Source: CALBPI01 sp942491885 (lineage in GTDB: Bacteria; Pseudomonadota; Gammaproteobacteria; Steroidobacterales; Woeseiaceae). From it: a stretch of 64,000 nt of DNA. The position numbers and the translations under genes are program-made. The stretch spans positions 817,168-881,167 of the forward strand of contig CALOCQ010000008.1 of the NCBI GenBank assembly GCA_942491885.1, written 5' to 3'. Under the pieces are notes generated by a model. The model was given only the letters and a program-made list of their open reading frames with translations, had not been told where the DNA came from and searched no databases. This document shows, one piece after another, positions 58,656-64,000 of the stretch (position 1 is its first letter; the number at the start of each line of letters is the position of its first letter).

Positions 58656-60638
58656 ATGTTGTCCGTCGTCAACCAACCCGCCGTGGTCGCTACCGGCGAT
58701 GTGGCGTTGTTACAGGTCGGCGATGCGGTGGATGGCCTGATCACGGAGGCACTACCGTCCGGGATTGAAGTGCGCAGGCTGGATGACGCGGACCAACTTT
58801 ATTCAGCGCTGGAGCAAGGATGCCCGGCGCCCTGTGCCCTTGTGATCGGGGTCGGCATCGCGCAACCCGTGCGCGTCGTCCAGCACGCGCGCAGCCTCGG
58901 TGCCGACATGCCCGTGCTGATCTTGTCTGAGCGCGCTAGCCGGGAGCAACTCGAACAGACGTTGCGTTTCGCGCCGTTCATCGGCAGCGATGTCAAACCC
59001 TGGTCGAGTGACGACTTGGGAGAACTGCCCGCGGCCTTGAACCGAGCGGTTGAGCGCGCATCGAAGCGTCGGCAATTCCGGGGGTCCGTGGCCGAGGCCC
59101 AACGGCATCTGGGCCGAACGCCGACAAACCCGCCGCAGGTGACCCATTTCGTCGAGCGACTGCTAGACCGCGCGCCGATCGGCGTTCTCAATATCGACGT
59201 CCGCGGCATGATTCTGAGCGTCAATCGCTACGCCTGTCAGGTGCTCGCGGTGAGCGAAAGGGAGGCGCTTGGCGTCCCCTTTACGCGTTTCCTGCCGGTA
59301 GCGGAACACGGCCATCTGCGTAACATCATCGGCCGCTGTGTCGCGCCTATGCGCAAGCAGACACCGGAGGTCCTCGAGATCGATGCCGGCGCCGATCGGC
59401 AGCGGCATGTCGAGGTGATCGCCTCGTCGCTGGTGGACCGCACCGGGCAGCTCGGCTCCACGTTGATTCTGCAAGACGTCACCGACCGCGTCCTGGCCGA
59501 GCAACGGCGTCAGACGGCGGAAGCCGCACTGCGGGAGAGCGAGCGCCGCTACCGCGAGTTGGTGCAGACGATGAACGAGGGGCTGGCGATGACCGATGCC
59601 GAGTATCGCATCACGTTCGTCAACCAGGCCTTCTGCGACATGTTCGGCTTGGATCCGGAGGCCTTGGTGGGTCGAGCGCTAAACGAACTGGTGCATCCGA
59701 AAGACACGCGGCTGCTGCAAGAGCGCATGGCCGTCCGCGGCAGCTGCGGGTCCAGCCGATTCGAGGCGGCCTGGGTCGGCGGCGACGGTCAGATCCTGCA
59801 CACGCTGGCGTCGCCGCGGCACTTCTTCGACGAGTCCGGCGACTTCACCGGGTGCCTTGGGGTATTCACCGACATCACTGAGAGTAAGCGCGTCGAGCAG
59901 TCGGAGCGCCAACGCCTGCTGGAACTCGCGCACGTCTCGCGTGTGACGACCATCGGTCAGATGAGCAGCCAGATTGCCCACGAGTTGTCACAACCCCTCA
60001 CTGCCATCAATGCATTGAGTAGTGCGCTGGTTAAGCTGTTCGAGGCCGATGCCGCCAGCATCGATGAGACGTGCGACACGCTGCGCGAGATCTCCGGCCA
60101 GGCCAAACGTGCCCGCGACATCGTCATTCGCCTGCGCGACTTCGTCCGCAAGTCAGAGCTTCAGTTCGACGCGGTCGACCTGAACGATACCATCCGCATC
60201 GTCCTCAGACTGGCGAACGTAGAGTCGCGGCACCGGGGTATGACGGTCGAGCTCAATCTGGCCGAGGACCTGCCGCAGGTGAGCGCGGATCGGATTCTCG
60301 TCGAACAGGTACTGCTCAACCTGGTGCGCAACGCCGTCGACGCGATGGAATCGCTTCCGGCCGCGGAGCGGCGCCTGCGTCTGTCGTCGGCGTTACTCGG
60401 CGATGCTGTGATACGGATCACGGTGGCCGACAACGGTCCGGGTTTTACCGAAGAATGCCTGCCTGACCTGTTCAAGCCCTTCTTCACGACCAAGACCGAT
60501 GGCATGGGCATGGGGCTTGCCATTACCCGCTCCATTGTCGAGGCGCACGGCGGCACGATCGAAGCCGATCAAAGTCCGGGCGGCGGCGCTCTGTTCAGGT
60601 TCACATTGCCAACGGCGCGCCGCGTCGATGCCTTATGA
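58656..60638 (+). CDS. PAS-domain sensor histidine kinase
   Basis: About 660 residues from ATG 58656, 5 bases after the upstream stop. Residues 1-140 look like a receiver-type fold without the phospho-accepting Asp. Two PAS domains follow (FVERLLDRAPIGVLNIDVRG; YRELVQTMNEGLAMTDAEYR), then the dimerisation/phospho-His box QMSSQIAHELSQPLTAINAL and the ATPase with LLNLVRNAVDAMESL (N box), RITVADNGPGFTEECL and GMGMGLAITRSIVEAHGG. No membrane segment is seen, so it is cytosolic, like FixL or TodS. It overlaps the response regulator by 4 bases. Confidence 0.92.
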   Translation: MLSVVNQPAVVATGDVALLQVGDAVDGLITEALPSGIEVRRLDDADQLYSALEQGCPAPCALVIGVGIAQPVRVVQHARSLGADMPVLILSERASREQLEQTLRFAPFIGSDVKPWSSDDLGELPAALNRAVERASKRRQFRGSVAEAQRHLGRTPTNPPQVTHFVERLLDRAPIGVLNIDVRGMILSVNRYACQVLAVSEREALGVPFTRFLPVAEHGHLRNIIGRCVAPMRKQTPEVLEIDAGADRQRHVEVIASSLVDRTGQLGSTLILQDVTDRVLAEQRRQTAEAALRESERRYRELVQTMNEGLAMTDAEYRITFVNQAFCDMFGLDPEALVGRALNELVHPKDTRLLQERMAVRGSCGSSRFEAAWVGGDGQILHTLASPRHFFDESGDFTGCLGVFTDITESKRVEQSERQRLLELAHVSRVTTIGQMSSQIAHELSQPLTAINALSSALVKLFEADAASIDETCDTLREISGQAKRARDIVIRLRDFVRKSELQFDAVDLNDTIRIVLRLANVESRHRGMTVELNLAEDLPQVSADRILVEQVLLNLVRNAVDAMESLPAAERRLRLSSALLGDAVIRITVADNGPGFTEECLPDLFKPFFTTKTDGMGMGLAITRSIVEAHGGTIEADQSPGGGALFRFTLPTARRVDAL

Positions 60639-61258
60639 AACTCTATATCGTCGACGATGATGAACCCGTGCGCCGCGCCTTGAGCTTGCTGGCCCGTTCC
60701 GAGGGGCTCGAAGCCGAGGCCTTCGACGGCGGCGCCGCCTTCCTCGCCGCCATCGAAGGCGTCAACCCGGAGACGCTGAGCGGTTGTCTGCTGCTCGATA
60801 TCTGCATGCCCGATACCAGCGGGCTCGAAGTACAGCGCGAGATCCTGCGGCGCGGGATTCAGCTGCCGGTCATCGTAATCACCGGTCACGGCGACGTGCC
60901 GACCGCGGTGCAGGCGATGAAGGGCGGCGCGTTGGATTTCGTCGAGAAGCCGCTCGATGTCGACGACCTGCTGGTGCGCATCCGCAGTTGTCTCAGTGGC
61001 GAAACCGCGCGCCGCCAGACCGCCCAGGGGCGTCAACTCGCGCGCCAACGGGTAGCCCTACTTACCCCCCGCGAGCGGGAGGTGATGCAGGGCATCGTCG
61101 CCGGGCTGCGCAACAAGGAGATCGCGCGGGAACTCGCCATCAGCTTCCGCACCGTCGAACTGCACCGCGCCAAGGTGATGGAGAAACTCGACGCCCGATC
61201 TCCGTCGGATGTCGTGCGGATCGCCATGCTGAGCGAAGAGGACGTTCGCCAGCCCTGA
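60635..61258 (+). CDS. FixJ/NarL-family response regulator
   Basis: A 207-residue regulator: a receiver (KLYIVDDDEPVRRALSLLAR; phospho-Asp in GCLLLDICMPDTSGL; switch Thr in VIVITGHGDVPTA; Lys in LDFVEKPLDVDD) and a LuxR-type DNA-binding domain (LTPREREVMQGIVAGLRNKE, LAISFRTVELHRAKVMEKL). The partner is the kinase directly upstream (ATGA overlap). The palindromic operator copies at 53071 and 61387 flank its own operon, making this the natural candidate to bind them. Confidence 0.93.
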   Translation: MKLYIVDDDEPVRRALSLLARSEGLEAEAFDGGAAFLAAIEGVNPETLSGCLLLDICMPDTSGLEVQREILRRGIQLPVIVITGHGDVPTAVQAMKGGALDFVEKPLDVDDLLVRIRSCLSGETARRQTAQGRQLARQRVALLTPREREVMQGIVAGLRNKEIARELAISFRTVELHRAKVMEKLDARSPSDVVRIAMLSEEDVRQP

Positions 61259-61386
61259 TTCCTTAGTTTGACGGCGTTCGTAGTTTGCCCCGTCCCATGC
61301 GCTTGGCCCCGCCGGTCTGGATCGTCGTTGCGGCCAGTCGTCTGATTCAGACTCCAACCAAAGTCATCTGCTGTCTGCGGTCGTCG

Positions 61387-61428
61387 CACGTGGAACCACG
61401 TATAGGCGAACGGAGGGCCTTTGTTTAG
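61387..61428 (+). promoter_or_regulatory. Palindromic operator block upstream of the haemoglobin gene (copy B)
   Basis: The core ACGTGG-AA-CCACGT at 61388-61401 is a perfect inverted repeat around AA. It is followed by ATAGGCGAA and TTTGTTTAG. The block ends 57 bases before the haemoglobin start. It matches copy A at 35 of 42 bases. Confidence 0.7.
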
Positions 61429-61485
61429 GCTGGATGCACGCTGAAGCGGATTTCCACAATTAACGAAGCACTGAGAGACACCACG

Positions 61486-61854
61486 ATGAGCGACGGCGAT
61501 TCGAACCTGTACGAGCGTTTGGGCGGTTATGACGGTATCGCCGGCATCACGGAGGACATCTGGGCGAATCATGTCAGTAACCAGGCGATCAAGCAGCGTT
61601 ATGCTGACAGTGATGCCGAGAACGTCAAACGTCTTGTGCGCGAGATGTTTTGTGCAGGGACCGGCGGCCCGCAGAGCTACACGGGTAAGGACATGTTGGC
61701 CGCACACCGTGGCATGAACATCAGCCCGGAAGAGTTCGTCTCCGTCATCGACGATGTGCTCGACGCGATGACCAAGAACAACGTCGGACAACGGGAGAAG
61801 GACGAAGTCCTCTGCATCCTCTATTCGATGAAGAGTGACATCGTCCACGTCTGA
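61486..61854 (+). CDS. Group I truncated haemoglobin
   Basis: A 122-residue 2-over-2 haemoglobin: NLYERLGGYDGIAGITEDIW at the N-terminus, KQRYADSDAENVKRLVREMF, TGGPQSYTGKDMLAAHRGM with the proximal His in AAHRGM, and VSVIDDVLDAMTKNNV. It binds oxygen, NO or sulfide in the cytosol. It follows the palindromic operator directly, so it is probably regulated with mtoX. A role in oxygen or NO handling near the oxidases is inferred. A weak hairpin follows its stop. Confidence 0.92.
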   Translation: MSDGDSNLYERLGGYDGIAGITEDIWANHVSNQAIKQRYADSDAENVKRLVREMFCAGTGGPQSYTGKDMLAAHRGMNISPEEFVSVIDDVLDAMTKNNVGQREKDEVLCILYSMKSDIVHV

Positions 61855-61860
61855 CCAGAA

Positions 61861-61881
61861 GCCCAACCGCATTGGGCCTTT
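61861..61881 (+). terminator. Weak hairpin between haemoglobin and ferredoxin genes
   Basis: GCCCAA-CCGCA-TTGGGC followed by CTTT. It may reduce but probably does not stop transcription into the ferredoxin gene. Confidence 0.4.
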
Positions 61882-61930
61882 CGGCACCACCATCCCGCAA
61901 CAAATCGTCAATCAAGGTGAGGTTCATCGC

Positions 61931-62113
61931 ATGTCCGAGGTTACCTGGAACGAGAAGGTCTGCATCCACGCCGGCAACTGCGTCAAGGGCCTACCGGCGG
62001 TCTTCAAGGTCGGTGAAACCGGGCTCGAAATCCATCCGGCCGCTGCCAGTGATGACGAGATCAGGGCGACGGTCGCAAGCTGCCCTTCCGGTGCATTGCA
62101 GCTCAAGGACTGA
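61931..62113 (+). CDS. Small Fer4_19-type iron-sulfur protein
   Basis: A 60-residue protein beginning MSEVTWNEKVCIHAGNCVKG, with further Cys in VASCPSGALQLKD. Four residues around KVCIHAGNCVKGL and SCPSG resemble the divergent mono-cluster ferredoxins (YjdI-like, Fer4_19). It may carry electrons between the local reductase and an oxygenase. With only three Cys seen it may need another ligand. It starts 76 bases after the haemoglobin stop. Confidence 0.75.
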   Translation: MSEVTWNEKVCIHAGNCVKGLPAVFKVGETGLEIHPAAASDDEIRATVASCPSGALQLKD

Positions 62114-62133
62114 CCGATGTTCCCCGCAGGGCT

Positions 62134-62159
62134 GTAGGGGCGAATTAATTCGCCCCTAC
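62134..62159. repeat. 26-bp perfect palindrome between ferredoxin and GST genes
   Basis: GTAGGGGCGAATT is followed at once by its exact reverse complement, so the strand can fold fully. It resembles dispersed palindromes seen in some sulfur bacteria. Possible transcript-end or repeat element. Confidence 0.75.
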
Positions 62160-62214
62160 GACTAATAACTCGAATCGCTCTCCACCAAACCACCAATCGA
62201 GGGGCAACCACACA

Positions 62215-62901
62215 ATGATCGGCGAACACCTGCACACCAAGATGCAACTCTTCGGGCTACCCGGTGACCCGGATACGCTCAAGTGCCTTATGACGGCTGG
62301 CGAAAAAGGCGTGGACATCGAGAGTCGCGTGGTCGGAACCGATGCCCTGAGCGCCGACTCCCAAGAATTTCGGTCCATGTCGCCATTCGGCTCCATTCCC
62401 TGCTTGCGCGACGTGGACTTCACGCTGTGCGGAACCCTGACCATCATGTCGTATCTGAACGACAAGGGCTTCGGTCCATCGCTGATTCCCCGTAACGGCG
62501 TCGCCCGTGCCATTCATTATCAGTGGTCCGAATTCGCGGGTGCGCACCTGGCACCGCCGGTGGCGCAACTGCTGGCCGGAAAGGACGTTGACCGGGCCGT
62601 TGCCACATTGGCGACCATCTTTGACGCGTTCGAGTTGCACCTTGCCAACAAACGCTACAAGGGGCCGTTTATCGTCGGTGAATTCTCCCTCGCCGATATC
62701 CATTGGGCGCCCTATGTACACTGCTGCGAACTGGCCGGGAAGGGGGAGCTGATCTCCGTCCGTCCCACGGCTGCAGCCTGGTGGGAGGCGGTGAAGAGTC
62801 ATAAGAGCACGAGCAAGGAGAATTTCATTGCCTCCAGCGTGCTGCCGACAATGGATGAGATCCGCGGTCGACACATCCGCTCGGTCTCGATCAACGCCTG
62901 A
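62215..62901 (+). CDS. Glutathione S-transferase-like protein
   Basis: A 228-residue protein with the two-domain GST layout. The N-terminal thioredoxin part is KMQLFGLPGDPDTLKCLMTA and the cis-Pro region is MSPFGSIPCLRDVDFTLCGT. The helical C-terminal domain has FELHLANKRYKGPFIVGEFS and LADIHWAPYVHCCELAG. Glutathione handling fits an island that produces formaldehyde, since glutathione-dependent formaldehyde oxidation is common, but its exact role is unknown. It follows the palindrome and precedes the reductase gene by 114 bases. Confidence 0.8.
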   Translation: MIGEHLHTKMQLFGLPGDPDTLKCLMTAGEKGVDIESRVVGTDALSADSQEFRSMSPFGSIPCLRDVDFTLCGTLTIMSYLNDKGFGPSLIPRNGVARAIHYQWSEFAGAHLAPPVAQLLAGKDVDRAVATLATIFDAFELHLANKRYKGPFIVGEFSLADIHWAPYVHCCELAGKGELISVRPTAAAWWEAVKSHKSTSKENFIASSVLPTMDEIRGRHIRSVSINA

Positions 62902-63015
62902 ACCATGCTCGTCGATGTCCGGCGCCGTAGCGACGGCGCGGCATCGATTTCGGCCATGGCCCCAGGGCGATCGCCGCGACCGGATCGACAGCGACAGAAA
63001 GAGGGCAGACGCATC

Positions 63016-64000
63016 ATGTTCGGTTTTGGCAAAGCCAAGAAAACGCACCGGGTTCGGTTGCAACCATCAGGCGTCGAACTCGACGTTCAGCCCGGCGATA
63101 ACCTGCTCAAGGCGGGCCTTGCTGCAGGGCTTGGCTGGCCCCACGACTGCCGAGTCGGCAGTTGCGGCACCTGTAAGGCGCGTCTGGTCGAAGGCAAGAT
63201 CAAGGAGCTGTCTGATTTCGCCTACGTGCTGAGCGGAGACGATCTCGACAACGGCATGATCCTGGCGTGCCAGACCGCGTTGCAAAGCGATCTGGTGGTG
63301 GAGATCGCACTGAACACCGCGGATGCGTCGGCCAGGCCGGTCGCGACGGTGGCGGGGGAGGTGAGTGGCGTCCGTCTTTTGACCCACGACATCATGGAAC
63401 TCTCGGTCCGTCTGGAGCGACCGTTGCGCGAGGACCACAGCCACTACCTCGCCGGTCAATATGCGGACCTAAGCTTTCCTGGTATCAGCACGCCGCGTTC
63501 CTATTCCTTTGCCACGCCGCCGGAGGATGATGACCGGCGCGGGCTCACCTTTTTCATCCGCAAGGTGCCCCAGGGCGAACTGACGACCTGGTTGTTCGAT
63601 GGCGATCGCACCGGCTGCGAGCTGACGGTTACTGGACCATTTGGATCATTCTGGCTACGCGATGGTGATGGTCCCGTCATCTGCGTCGCGGGCGGCAGCG
63701 GCATGAGCTCGATCAAGGCACTGCTTGAACATGCCGCCAACGTCGGTTGCGCGCGCGACGTCGTCTATTTGTTCGGCGCCCGCTCGCAACGCGACCTGTA
63801 TTGCCTGGATGCCATGGAGGCGGTGGCGGCACGCTGGCACCCGGAGCACAGCATGCGCTTCCTGCCGATCCTGTCGGACGAACCGGGGGACAGCGACTGG
63901 TCCGGGCCACGCGGTTTGGTGACTGAGCAGATCGCTTTGCAAGACCTCGACTGGTCCCGCGCGCAGGGCTATCTTTGCGGCCCTCCGGGCATGATCGACG
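63016..64000 (+). CDS. 2Fe-2S/FAD/NAD reductase, partial (runs off the window)
   Basis: The first 328 residues of an oxygenase-type electron-transfer reductase. The N-terminal plant-type ferredoxin domain has DCRVGSCGTCKARL and a fourth Cys in MILACQTAL. The FAD site is RSYSFATPP, and the NAD-binding glycines are in VICVAGGSGMSSIKALLEH. The last visible residues are YLCGPPGMID, the family's C-terminal motif. Reductases of this design feed soluble di-iron or Rieske oxygenases; the partner would lie beyond 64,000. Confidence 0.9.
   Translation, partial: MFGFGKAKKTHRVRLQPSGVELDVQPGDNLLKAGLAAGLGWPHDCRVGSCGTCKARLVEGKIKELSDFAYVLSGDDLDNGMILACQTALQSDLVVEIALNTADASARPVATVAGEVSGVRLLTHDIMELSVRLERPLREDHSHYLAGQYADLSFPGISTPRSYSFATPPEDDDRRGLTFFIRKVPQGELTTWLFDGDRTGCELTVTGPFGSFWLRDGDGPVICVAGGSGMSSIKALLEHAANVGCARDVVYLFGARSQRDLYCLDAMEAVAARWHPEHSMRFLPILSDEPGDSDWSGPRGLVTEQIALQDLDWSRAQGYLCGPPGMID

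Overview
The window looks like a chimera of two bacterial genomes. Bases 1 to about 39,055 are from an alphaproteobacterium of the Rhodobacteraceae. The evidence is the gene order ppiD-trpE / trpG-trpD-trpC-moaC-moeA-lexA / comEC / gltX / gltA, a GTA-type lysis pair next to ccm genes, class II nrdJ, a GTTC-N7-GTTC SOS box and a non-pyrrolysine MttB. From about 39,060 to the end the genes look gammaproteobacterial and sulfur-oxidiser-like (Mrp, RecD2, TAXI, DUF2950/DUF3300, methanethiol oxidase cluster). At the seam two unrelated genes in head-to-head orientation, mttB (-) and mrp (+), both lose their first codons, which points to an assembly join rather than a natural insertion.

Left part. 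1-4,520 holds the end of an indolepyruvate oxidoreductase, an acyltransferase, murI, argC and ccmE. 4,597-8,391 holds an endolysin and 3-TM holin inserted between ccmE and ccmF-ccmH. 8,457-15,054 holds a paaG-like gene, gltA, gltX, comEC and lexA. 15,119-24,650 holds moeA, moaC, trpC, trpD, trpG, a YibQ-like protein, trpE and ppiD. 24,728-31,901 holds an aminotransferase, gpt, a LysE exporter, fabI, pdxH, a twin cold-shock protein, a DUF192 protein, tRNA-Pro, a DUF4105 protein and a lipoprotein. 31,902-39,055 holds nrdJ with a long leader, an ECF sigma factor, an EF-hand protein and mttB. Nearly every gene in the first 19 kb is broken by small indels, although these are core genes. I read this as low sequence quality, not gene decay, and give such genes as one feature spanning the frames.

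Right part. 39,060-52,581 is a mixed housekeeping and accessory stretch: mrp, an AhpD-like protein, recD2, a TAXI binding protein, a degraded IS91-type transposase next to a transporter fragment, an exported acetolactate decarboxylase overlapping an SGNH hydrolase, a zinc metallopeptidase, DUF2950 and DUF3300 proteins, and a SCO copper chaperone.

The most interesting region is 52.5-64.0 kb. It appears to be a methanethiol-oxidation island: exported methanethiol oxidase (MtoX/SBP56), one protein that fuses a SCO copper-chaperone domain to a MauG/cytochrome c peroxidase domain, and an overlapping operon of a pterin-dehydratase-like protein, an acyl-CoA-dehydrogenase-fold flavoprotein without the usual catalytic Glu, a PAS histidine kinase and a FixJ-type regulator. 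A truncated haemoglobin, a small ferredoxin, a GST and a 2Fe-2S/FAD/NAD reductase that runs off the end follow. A 42-bp block centred on the palindrome ACGTGGAACCACGT lies upstream of both mtoX and the haemoglobin gene (35/42 identical). This suggests that the local two-component system controls both units. The reductase is cut by the window edge, so its oxygenase partner, if any, is not visible.
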